From a virus: a DNA stretch of 30,612 bases. Below are positions 23,129-30,612 of this stretch, in pieces (the stretch's first letter is position 1; each line of letters opens with the position of its first letter). A program made the translations under genes and the position numbers. The stretch covers positions 1 through 30,612 of IMG/VR virus record IMGVR_UViG_3300022542_001010; one strand, 5' to 3'. The notes under the pieces were generated by a model. The model saw only the letters and a program-made list of their open reading frames with translations. It ran no database searches and was not told where the DNA came from.

Positions 23129-25468
23129 ATGACATTATATTCATGGGAAAGAAAATATATACCTGATTTAGTTCAAGATATAATTGCTCTTACAAGTTAT
23201 GCTGATCAGGATACTACTATTAGTGGTATTATAGCAACAGAATGGGATTACACTGGGACATCCGGTATTCCATTGTCTGCTGATATATTAGATTGGCGCA
23301 ATAGTAATTATGCTGATGTTTATGCAAGAGCACAAACCACATTAGGTAAAATAGCTGTTTATGATGATTACCCCGGACATAATATTACCTCAGAATCAAT
23401 AGCTTTATATGATTTAACAGATGGATTAATTGATAATGACGGTATTACTTATGATTTATTAAATACTGGCTATACAATAACACTCGAATACCCTGTAGAT
23501 TTTCAAACTAGACGAGCTGCAATATATACTCAAGATATAACAGATGTTTATATATCCACTTCAAGTAATGGAACCGATTATACTTATTGGTCAACTGATG
23601 GAAGTCATGATATCACAAGTGGGGGCTTGTTAATAGAAGGTATAGATGAAACAACAGCATCTGGAAATTATTGGTCTTTAAATGTAGGAACTAATACTGC
23701 TCAATTCCCAACCAAAACTACTGGTAGATTTTGTAGATTACATCTTGTTCCTACAGTATCAGGATCACATTTATTATGGCAAATAGATTTTCAAAATTTA
23801 AGTATTGCCACTAGTGTATTAGCAGGACCACAGGGATGGACTGAGTCTAATTATTTGATGTTAGGGACAATTGGAGTACAAGAGGAATATACTTATGATA
23901 CTGGTTCAGATGCTGGTGCTTATTGGACTAACGATGCTAATGCAATAGATGGTAATGAAGTTACTTATGCGTATAGAGATACAGCTACTGTAGCTAAAGA
24001 AACAACTAAATGGTTTAAAGGAACAGCACATGATTATACAACTGCTTCAGGGGAAATTAACACAGTTGAAGTAGGAGTATTATCTAGCGCTACTACAACA
24101 GTGGGTAAAGGAGCCACTACACATTATATGGTACCAATATTTCTTGGTGCTTCAGATGGTGATGAACACAATAGAATTAATGTTCCAACTACAGGGATAT
24201 GGTATTGGTGGGATATTACAAATGATACTAACGCACCAAGCACATGGGGTTGGTCAGATATTGCGGGAGTAGACGCTAAAGTATATGTGGCACAAGCCGC
24301 TAATCCTAATCCATCTTGGTATGGAACTTGGGCCAAAAGAATAAAAATTACAATTGATAAAGATCAATTTGATTCTTCATTAACATGGTTTCCATTGATG
24401 GTAGAACTTGGTACATCAGTAGGACAATCAAGTCAAGATGTTAGTTCAGTTTTTGATGAGATAAGTGATAGTCAATATAAAATACAATTCACAGACGCCA
24501 ACCAAAACCCACTACATTGCGAGGTTGAATGGTGGGATGGTGTTGGTGAATATGCTGTCATGTGGGTATCTAAAACCGGGTGGTCTATATCAAATAGTAG
24601 TGATACAACTATATATTTGTATTATGATAGCAGTAAAGCAAACAATACCACTTATGTTCATGCTGATGGTGATGGTAATCTAATCTTTGATGATGATTAT
24701 GAGGCTGTATATCATTTAAATAGTGGACTTGATAGTAAGTATTCTGATGATTTAAGTACGGCTGTCACAGATACTCCGCTTGCTAAAATAGGCTACGGAT
24801 ATGACTTTGAGGCAACTAATTCAGATATAGCCGATGCCAATGGTTATCCGATAACAGCAGCTATTACAGTACAAGCCTGGCGTAAAGATGAGAGCCATGT
24901 GGACAGTAATGTCGTTGTGTCTAAACATGGATCAGATACAACAACAGTGGTAGCAGATACGCTCTATAGGTTATATACATCTGGCTCGAATATGGCATTT
25001 AGTTTACGAGGAACTTTCTCTGATATAGATTTGTCGGCCGGAGCAATATCAAATGGAACTTGGTATATGCAAACCGGAACATGGTCAAACAGCACCGGTG
25101 ATGCTAAACTATATAGTAATGGTACTTCAGTAGCATCTACTTCAGGTAAATATGGGGCTATTAACACATTCACATCAGATATGACACTGGGTGCTGCTAA
25201 AGAAGGTTCAGGTGGAACTCCAGACGAATCTAACTATTATGATGGTGTGATGGATGAAGTTAGAATTTCGAGCGTAGAAAGATCAGCAGCCTGGGTCGAA
25301 GCAGACTACCAGACCGGTTCAGATAATACTAATACATTCACAACAGAAGAATTATATACTGCGCAAACAGATGCACAACATAGAATTCACGGAATGAAAG
25401 TAAAAGTAAATTATACACAAACAATAAGTGAAGATAAATATATTTTTACTACTGATTTAATAATATAA
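23129..25468 (+). CDS. DUF2341 plus LamG-like tail/adhesin protein
   Basis: This is a 779-residue beta-rich protein. Residues 1-390 are strand-rich and unassigned, with discoidin-like stretches. From about 396 (WYGTWAKRIKITIDKDQFD), with FPLMVEL, KIQFTD, LHCEVEWWD and TIYLYYDSS following, comes a DUF2341 domain. From about 560 to 740 lies a concanavalin/LamG-like fold (VQAWRKDE, YNLxF-type strands, YYDGVMDEVRISSVERS). Both folds are associated with carbohydrate or surface binding. It starts 6 nt after J without a close Shine-Dalgarno (GGGGAG is 12 nt away), suggesting coupled translation. It is likely a structural host-binding protein; an enzymatic role is not indicated. Confidence 0.75.
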   Translation: MTLYSWERKYIPDLVQDIIALTSYADQDTTISGIIATEWDYTGTSGIPLSADILDWRNSNYADVYARAQTTLGKIAVYDDYPGHNITSESIALYDLTDGLIDNDGITYDLLNTGYTITLEYPVDFQTRRAAIYTQDITDVYISTSSNGTDYTYWSTDGSHDITSGGLLIEGIDETTASGNYWSLNVGTNTAQFPTKTTGRFCRLHLVPTVSGSHLLWQIDFQNLSIATSVLAGPQGWTESNYLMLGTIGVQEEYTYDTGSDAGAYWTNDANAIDGNEVTYAYRDTATVAKETTKWFKGTAHDYTTASGEINTVEVGVLSSATTTVGKGATTHYMVPIFLGASDGDEHNRINVPTTGIWYWWDITNDTNAPSTWGWSDIAGVDAKVYVAQAANPNPSWYGTWAKRIKITIDKDQFDSSLTWFPLMVELGTSVGQSSQDVSSVFDEISDSQYKIQFTDANQNPLHCEVEWWDGVGEYAVMWVSKTGWSISNSSDTTIYLYYDSSKANNTTYVHADGDGNLIFDDDYEAVYHLNSGLDSKYSDDLSTAVTDTPLAKIGYGYDFEATNSDIADANGYPITAAITVQAWRKDESHVDSNVVVSKHGSDTTTVVADTLYRLYTSGSNMAFSLRGTFSDIDLSAGAISNGTWYMQTGTWSNSTGDAKLYSNGTSVASTSGKYGAINTFTSDMTLGAAKEGSGGTPDESNYYDGVMDEVRISSVERSAAWVEADYQTGSDNTNTFTTEELYTAQTDAQHRIHGMKVKVNYTQTISEDKYIFTTDLII

Positions 25469-25484
25469 AAAGGACGGTAATAAA

Positions 25485-28400
25485 ATGGCAATAACATCGA
25501 CATACATTTCAGCAACCTCGTTTAGTGTAACAGGCGATTATACTGATGTATTTAGTATAGGCAGAGCAGTAAGAGGAGACAATGGGGTAGATGGATATTC
25601 TTACGGGGCTATATCTACATCAAGTTATAATCCAAATATTACTACAATAAGTCTAAATACCGTTAGTGGAAGTTTAACTACAAACCTAGTTACAACACTT
25701 GTTGGTATAACAGATGTTGAAACTGGTTCTTTACCAGATCATGATCACAGTGCGGCTGGACAAGGCGGTGAAATAGGAGGAGTAGTATCTCATAATAATC
25801 TTAGTGGACTACAAGGCGGTGCTGCTAATGATTATTATCATTTAACTTCTGCTCAAGAAACAGAATTAACTGATGGAAGCGAAACTTCACTTCACATCCA
25901 CGATGGAAGATACTACACAGAAAGTGAAGTTGATACTTTAATAGCTTCTGCTTCAGGTACCACAGATCACTCAGAGTTAGATCAATTAGATTATGCTTCG
26001 GCTGGGCATACTGGATTTCAGCCTGCCGGGGATTATTATACAGAATCGGAAGTTGATACTATTTCTGGTTCTTTACAAACCAATATAGATGGCAAATCTG
26101 ATACAAGTCATGGACATACTGCAAGTGATGTTTCTGATTTTAGTGAAGCCACTGATGATAGAGTAAATAATTTACTCGTCGCTGGTGATAATATTGAATT
26201 AACTTATGATGATGGTGCTAATACCTTAACAATTTCAGGCGGTGCTGGTGGTGGAACCACTAACCATTCAGAATTAAATGAACTAGATTATACCTCGGCG
26301 GGTCACACTGGTTTTAGCCCGACATCACATAACCATACCGAATCAAACATCACCGATTTAGATAAATATACCGTGTCAGAAGTTGACACCATCTCGGGCT
26401 CTCTGAGCTCCGAGATTGATTCAGACATTTCTACTCACACAAGTAATGCAGACGCGCATCACGCCGAAAGCCACACTGTAGCAAGTCATTCAGACACAAC
26501 GGCGACCGGCGCGGAGTTAGAAACTCTAACCGATGGAAGTGATGCAGACGCTCTTCATAACCACCCAACAGATGTTATTGATTCCGACTGGGACCAAAAT
26601 GGATTTGAGAATAGGACAGATAGTACAATTACATGGACAGATAGTAGTCCAGATTACACTTTATCAATTCAACCAACGGTTACAAGCTTTAATTATTGGA
26701 TTGCTGGTGTTAAATATACTTCAACCGGTGACACTACCCAAATTGATAACACAAAAGAAGGAATACATACTATTTATTATGATGGTTCTACACTAACCTC
26801 TCTCGCTAATCCAACTGCGAGTAACATTTCTGATCTAATTAGAAACAAAGCATTAGTTTCTATTGTATATTGGGATGTGTCTGCTTCCGCCGCTATCTAT
26901 GTCGGAGAAGAAAGACACGGAAAAAACATGGCCCCAAGCACACATAATTATTTACATTTTACTGAAGGACTAAAATATTTAAGCGGCCTGGGTTTAAATA
27001 CTATGGGTGTTGATGGTACTGGTGATGATAATACAAATGCTCAATTTGGTATCAGTGCTGGATCAGTAGCAGACGAAGATGTTTATTTAACAATATCACC
27101 AGTTACTTCTACTTCTGGGTTGCCAATTTACTATATGTTAGGTGTTAATGCTGAATGGCAAAAATATACTAATATTGGTTATAGTGCAAGAACATTTGAT
27201 GGAACATCAAGCACAAGGTTAGCATGTAATGAATATACTGGCGGAGCTTGGCAGTTAACAGAAGTAACTAATCTTGATTTTGTGTTATATCATATATTTG
27301 CTACAACTGAAAAAGATAATCCCATAATTTCCATAATGGGTCAAAACGATTATACAACACTAAACCAAGCGAGAACAGGCGCACTAACAGAAATTAGAAG
27401 TTTAGTCTTAGATGATGTTTTGTTTCCAGAGATAAAACCAGTTGCGACAGTTATATTTCAAACCAGTACTGGATATAGTAATGATATAAAATCAAGGATC
27501 AGAAGTACTGATGATGGTGATGATTATATAGATTGGAGAAGCGAAACAATATCAAGAGTTGAATTTTCAACGAGCGACCACAATGCTTTGTCGGGACTAC
27601 AAGGCGGTGCTGCTAATGATTATTATCATTTAACTTCTGCTCAAGAAACAGAATTAACTGATGGAAGCGAAACTTCACTTCACATCCACGATGGAAGATA
27701 CTACACAGAAAGTGAAGTTGATACTATCTCAGGCTCTTTAAGCACCGAGATTGATTCAGATATTTCTACTCACACAAGTAATGCAGACGCCCATCACGAC
27801 GAGAGCCACACTGTAGTAAGTCATTCAGACACAACGGCGACCGGCGCTGAATTAGACACCTTGACCGGCGGCGGAGATACCACACTTCATGATCATGATG
27901 GTATTTCAGAAAACACCTCCGCACGACACGACGAGAGCCACACTATTACTTCTCATAGTGATATAGTTGATGCAACGGGCGCACAAATTGAAGAATTAAC
28001 TGGTGGCGGAGACACAACTCTCCACGATCATGATGGTATAAGTGAAAACACCGGCGCCAGGCATACTCGTTCTCATACAATGATTTCAACAACTGACCAC
28101 ACAGCTGGAAACTGGAAATTATTTGCTTCAAATGGTTCGGGGCAAATTACAGAAATAATTCACGGTACCGATACTTATGTATTAACTTCTAACGGGGCTG
28201 CTGTAGCACCAACTTGGCAGGCTTCTGCGGGAGGTGGACTATCTAACATAGTAGAAGATACAACCCCACAGCTCGGGGGGGATTTAGATCTTAATGAATA
28301 TAAGCTATCTTTAGAACCAGCCCCAGCTAGTAATTTAGGTGCTTCGGGTATGATAGCTACTATGACGGTTGATGCTAATTCTACCGGTGTCGGCGCGGCT

Positions 28401-28703
28401 TTACACCTCGATACCGATGGTAATTTTATAGAATGTGATGCTGATGTTGCAGCGCTGCTTCCGTGTTCCGCATTAGCACTTGAAACAGGAACCGGCGCCA
28501 AAAAAGTCTTATTTTATGGTTTTATTAGAAACGATGCCTGGGCTTGGAGTCCTGGTGGTATGTTATTTGTAAGCACCACTACAGGTGCACTTACACACAC
28601 TAAACCAAGTGGTACGGGAGATCAGGTTCAAGTAGTTGGTATAGCAACACATGCTGATAGAATATTTTTTAATCCAAACTATGTAATAGCTACAGTAGCT
28701 TAA
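25485..28703 (+). CDS. Repeat-built tail fibre with HxH motifs
   Basis: This 1072-residue protein begins after AAAGGACGG. It is assembled from repeated blocks: SLHIHDGRYYTESEVDT twice, THTSNADAHH twice, and LHDHDGISENT twice, plus NHSELNELDYTSAGHTGF variants. HxH motifs followed by Tyr-Tyr-T-x-x-E-V-D are typical of trimeric tail fibres, where histidines can hold metal ions along the shaft. The middle (about 370-690) is a distinct domain. The end carries EDTTPQLGGDLDLNEYKL (about residue 925) and a compact C-terminal domain to NPNYVIATVA. Long perfect DNA repeats lie inside the gene. Confidence 0.88.
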   Translation: MAITSTYISATSFSVTGDYTDVFSIGRAVRGDNGVDGYSYGAISTSSYNPNITTISLNTVSGSLTTNLVTTLVGITDVETGSLPDHDHSAAGQGGEIGGVVSHNNLSGLQGGAANDYYHLTSAQETELTDGSETSLHIHDGRYYTESEVDTLIASASGTTDHSELDQLDYASAGHTGFQPAGDYYTESEVDTISGSLQTNIDGKSDTSHGHTASDVSDFSEATDDRVNNLLVAGDNIELTYDDGANTLTISGGAGGGTTNHSELNELDYTSAGHTGFSPTSHNHTESNITDLDKYTVSEVDTISGSLSSEIDSDISTHTSNADAHHAESHTVASHSDTTATGAELETLTDGSDADALHNHPTDVIDSDWDQNGFENRTDSTITWTDSSPDYTLSIQPTVTSFNYWIAGVKYTSTGDTTQIDNTKEGIHTIYYDGSTLTSLANPTASNISDLIRNKALVSIVYWDVSASAAIYVGEERHGKNMAPSTHNYLHFTEGLKYLSGLGLNTMGVDGTGDDNTNAQFGISAGSVADEDVYLTISPVTSTSGLPIYYMLGVNAEWQKYTNIGYSARTFDGTSSTRLACNEYTGGAWQLTEVTNLDFVLYHIFATTEKDNPIISIMGQNDYTTLNQARTGALTEIRSLVLDDVLFPEIKPVATVIFQTSTGYSNDIKSRIRSTDDGDDYIDWRSETISRVEFSTSDHNALSGLQGGAANDYYHLTSAQETELTDGSETSLHIHDGRYYTESEVDTISGSLSTEIDSDISTHTSNADAHHDESHTVVSHSDTTATGAELDTLTGGGDTTLHDHDGISENTSARHDESHTITSHSDIVDATGAQIEELTGGGDTTLHDHDGISENTGARHTRSHTMISTTDHTAGNWKLFASNGSGQITEIIHGTDTYVLTSNGAAVAPTWQASAGGGLSNIVEDTTPQLGGDLDLNEYKLSLEPAPASNLGASGMIATMTVDANSTGVGAALHLDTDGNFIECDADVAALLPCSALALETGTGAKKVLFYGFIRNDAWAWSPGGMLFVSTTTGALTHTKPSGTGDQVQVVGIATHADRIFFNPNYVIATVA
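25806..25937 (+). repeat. 132-bp perfect direct repeat, copy 1 (in tail fibre gene)
   Basis: Identical to 27594-27725 as far as can be read, offset 1788 bp (596 codons, in frame). It encodes the block from GLQGGAANDYYHL to ESEVDT. Recombination between copies would remove or duplicate 596 residues without a frameshift. Confidence 0.9.
26412..26520 (+). repeat. 109-bp near-identical repeat, copy 1 (in tail fibre gene)
   Basis: Matches 27747-27855 (offset 1335 bp, in frame) with about seven mismatches. It encodes the THTSNADAHH block. It is notably GC-richer (acggcgaccggcgcggag) than the surrounding gene. Confidence 0.85.
27594..27725 (+). repeat. 132-bp perfect direct repeat, copy 2
   Basis: Second copy of 25806-25937. 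It runs into the copy of the 109-bp block, so two modules separated in the first half of the gene are adjacent here, a sign of block duplication and shuffling. Confidence 0.9.
27747..27855 (+). repeat. 109-bp near-identical repeat, copy 2
   Basis: Second copy of 26412-26520. It is followed by two shorter LHDHDGISENT blocks (about 27885-27921 and 28017-28055) that also resemble each other. Confidence 0.85.
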
Positions 28704-28714
28704 AAGGAAAATTA

Positions 28715-29710
28715 ATGGCAGACATTGATAAATTATTTAATATAGATATCTCATCTGGTTTAAAATTATGGGATGAAATTATACATTCTCATTATTCAAT
28801 GGTTATGGATCTAGATGTTCCTACACCGACACCTAGAGGAATATTTGCTGGCGGTGATACAGGTTCAAATTCTAATATTATTGATTACATAACCATAAAT
28901 ACAACTGATAATGCTATAGATTTTGGGGATTTATCAGCGGTGAAGGCTGCTATTGCCGCTACATCTAATGGTACAAATGAAAGAGGTGTTTTTGCTGGTG
29001 GTAGTGGTGTCACTTATTATAATGTTATTGAGTATATAACAATTAATAGTACTGGTAATACTACTGATTTTGGTGATTTGACTATAACCAGAAATTGGAT
29101 AGGTGCTACATCTAATGGTACAAACGAAAAGGCTCAATTTGCCGGTGGTTATGACGCTTCTGTAAATAGAAATGAGATCGATTACATAACCATAAATACA
29201 ATAGGTAATGCTACTGGCCAGGGTGATTTAACGAGTATAAGAAGAGGCGTTGCCGCTACATCTAACGGTACTAATGATAGAGGGATATTTGCTGGTGGTT
29301 TTACAACAACAAGAATCAATATAATAGAATATACTACAATATCAACAACAGCTGGTTCTGCTGATTTTGGGGATTTAAATAATATTATGACTACATCTGC
29401 TACATCTAATGGTACAGATGAAAGAGGTGTTTTTTGTGGTGGTTATATCACAGCGATCACTAATATCATTGATTATATTACAATTAATACAACCGGTAAT
29501 GCTACTGATTTTGGGGATTTAACATCAGCTAGATATAATTTAAGTGCTACATCTAATGGTACAGATGAAAGAGGTGTGGTTGCTGGTGGTTATGATGGAA
29601 ATGTAACCGATGTTATTGATTATATAACAATCTCAACAACCGGCAACGCTGCTAATTTTGGTGATTTAACAGTGTCTAGACATGCATTAGATGCAACATC
29701 TAATGCGTAA
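28715..29710 (+). CDS. Kelch-like repeat (beta-propeller) tail protein
   Basis: This is a 331-residue protein after AAAGGA. After a 45-residue N-terminal segment come six repeats of about 48-50 residues. Each has the form RGVFAGG, variable, then IDYITINTTGNATDFGDL, then a short helix or strand and ATSNGTNE. The repeated G-G plus aromatic spacing recalls kelch blades, so a six-bladed propeller is plausible. Similar repeats are familiar in phage and large-virus surface proteins. Repeat 3 is the most divergent (KAQFAGG, GQGDL). The last ends ATSNA, so the sixth is complete. It probably binds a host or environmental ligand. Confidence 0.75.
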   Translation: MADIDKLFNIDISSGLKLWDEIIHSHYSMVMDLDVPTPTPRGIFAGGDTGSNSNIIDYITINTTDNAIDFGDLSAVKAAIAATSNGTNERGVFAGGSGVTYYNVIEYITINSTGNTTDFGDLTITRNWIGATSNGTNEKAQFAGGYDASVNRNEIDYITINTIGNATGQGDLTSIRRGVAATSNGTNDRGIFAGGFTTTRINIIEYTTISTTAGSADFGDLNNIMTTSATSNGTDERGVFCGGYITAITNIIDYITINTTGNATDFGDLTSARYNLSATSNGTDERGVVAGGYDGNVTDVIDYITISTTGNAANFGDLTVSRHALDATSNA

Positions 29711-29719
29711 GGGGGATTA

Positions 29720-30612
29720 ATGAAAGATTTAACTTTAACAACAAGTGATATTAATAAAGAAATTATTAAATCAGATGGTAGGTTTAATTCAATTATTACA
29801 AAAGCAGCAGATACAAACGCTTTAACTTTTAAAACAATTGATGAGAAGAAAATGAAGGAGATTGTTGAATTTATGCCAGAAGTTAATAGGGCTGTAGCGG
29901 CTTTTTCGAAACAAAACTCACAAACAACATCATCACTAATGGTTTTAAGTATGCTTGAATCAGGGCCATACAGAGTGCTTCGACAGATTTTGGCACAGAT
30001 AGAAAAAAAACGCAGCGCTTTAAAAGAAAATGTTTATAAACTTGAAGAGAAGAAGCTTAAGTACGAAGATTTTGCAGAAAAACTAAAAAAACTTACTACA
30101 GAGGATTTACCGGGCAGACTTGAAGAGCGTAAGTTATGTTTAAAAAAAGATAAGATTGCTTCAGACATAGTTGATGCGACTGTATACATAGAAGCAGCAT
30201 TAAAGGAACTAGGTGCTTATAAAGAACGGTATGAAGAAGTATGTAAAAATAATAATATTTCTGAACAGTGGGATGAAGAGGATTTTGAAGCGGCCGAAAT
30301 TGAACATCATATTAAAGCTATGTTTAGAAATGCAATAAGAGATAGAATGCAGGGTACCCATAATCAAGGAACAATGGAATATTTTTCACAGTTTGGAATC
30401 AACAGTATGGTAGCTTATATATTGGTCGATGAATATTTACAATCAATAAGACAAGCAATAAGTGACGGTATAAAAGAAGGAAAATTACCAACCATTGATA
30501 GTGAGTACGAATTCTACGATAGAATGCACCATTTATTCAAAGATGAATATAAAAGAGCTATGAAACGAATAGGATTAGATAATATTAATTACGCTGATTG
30601 GTTAATGAAAGA
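29720..30612 (+). CDS. Partial coiled-coil protein of unknown function (3-prime end off window)
   Basis: ATG 29720 follows GGGGGA by 4 nt, and the frame is open for 297 codons to the window edge with no stop. The N-terminus is MKDLTLTTSDINKEIIK. Around residues 50-85 are helices and Gln/Ser-rich stretches. Residues 95-135 form a Lys/Glu-rich coiled coil (EKKRSALKENVYKLEEKKLK). A helical, acidic C-terminal part follows (EDFEAAEIEHHIKAMFRN). I do not recognise a family. Its place after the tail fibre genes suggests a structural or assembly role, but it could start a new module. Confidence 0.8.
   Translation, partial: MKDLTLTTSDINKEIIKSDGRFNSIITKAADTNALTFKTIDEKKMKEIVEFMPEVNRAVAAFSKQNSQTTSSLMVLSMLESGPYRVLRQILAQIEKKRSALKENVYKLEEKKLKYEDFAEKLKKLTTEDLPGRLEERKLCLKKDKIASDIVDATVYIEAALKELGAYKERYEEVCKNNNISEQWDEEDFEAAEIEHHIKAMFRNAIRDRMQGTHNQGTMEYFSQFGINSMVAYILVDEYLQSIRQAISDGIKEGKLPTIDSEYEFYDRMHHLFKDEYKRAMKRIGLDNINYADWLMK

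Noticed and set aside
1-30612. tRNA genes, CRISPR arrays and insertion sequences
   Set aside because: No cloverleaf with a TpsiC arm, no regularly spaced identical repeats with unique spacers, and no transposase were seen on reading both strands; short RNAs could still be missed.

Overview
The window is an AT-rich, densely packed segment of a tailed double-stranded DNA phage (siphovirus morphology), covering the structural half of the genome. It contains a complete HK97-type head module followed by a lambda-type tail module. The lambda-like tail tip order (M, L, K, I, J homologues) and the cysteine-bearing gpL homologue suggest a Gram-negative bacterial host. The low GC, the kelch-like tail gene and the DUF2341/LamG gene resemble uncultivated aquatic phages. 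Both points are inference. No integrase, replication, lysis, tRNA or CRISPR feature was found, so lifestyle cannot be judged.

Layout. (1) 1-1250, plus strand: small early-type genes, including an open frame broken by an ochre codon, a protein with a four-residue glycine periodicity, a protein that looks like an isolated sigma-70 region 2, and a small unknown gene followed by a 22-bp direct repeat. (2) 1376-2540, minus strand: an operon of five small genes read leftwards to a hairpin terminator. Two carry the glycine-periodic motif. One is a 60-residue protein made almost entirely of NUMOD3 DNA-binding motifs, preceded by a leader with three predicted hairpins. (3) 2541-4232: about 1.7 kb with no convincing normal-size gene, full of short repeats, palindromes and G-poor sequence, lying directly upstream of the terminase genes. 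This is where an origin, packaging site or divergent control region could sit. A 13-residue reading frame with a strong Shine-Dalgarno is embedded in it. (4) 4233-9787, plus strand: packaging and head genes (small protein, putative small terminase, TerL, portal, a tiny overlapping ORF, prohead protease, major capsid), closed by a strong hairpin. (5) 9846-12536: a Cys-rich mini-protein, head-tail connector, gp10-like protein, tail terminator, tail tube, and the tail assembly chaperone pair with a textbook -1 frameshift signal (A AAA AAC, 6-nt spacer, 8-bp stem). (6) 12523-18148: tape measure and gpM/L/K/I homologues. (7) 18150-29710: gpJ-like tip protein and three large host-contact proteins (DUF2341/LamG, a repeat-built tail fibre with HxH motifs, a kelch-like repeat protein). 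(8) 29720-end: a partial coiled-coil gene of unknown function.

The structural genes are nearly all head-to-tail, with TAATG overlaps or very short gaps, implying one long translationally coupled transcript. Packaging (TerS/TerL/portal) fills a shell made by capsid and protease. Connector genes close the head, and the tube, chaperones, tape measure and tip genes build a long non-contractile tail.

The least explained parts are the repeat-rich 1.7-kb region, the sigma-region-2-only protein, the NUMOD3-only protein with its structured leader, and the recurrent tiny ORFs and start-stop elements. No calculation or database search was run; all domain calls come from reading the sequence.
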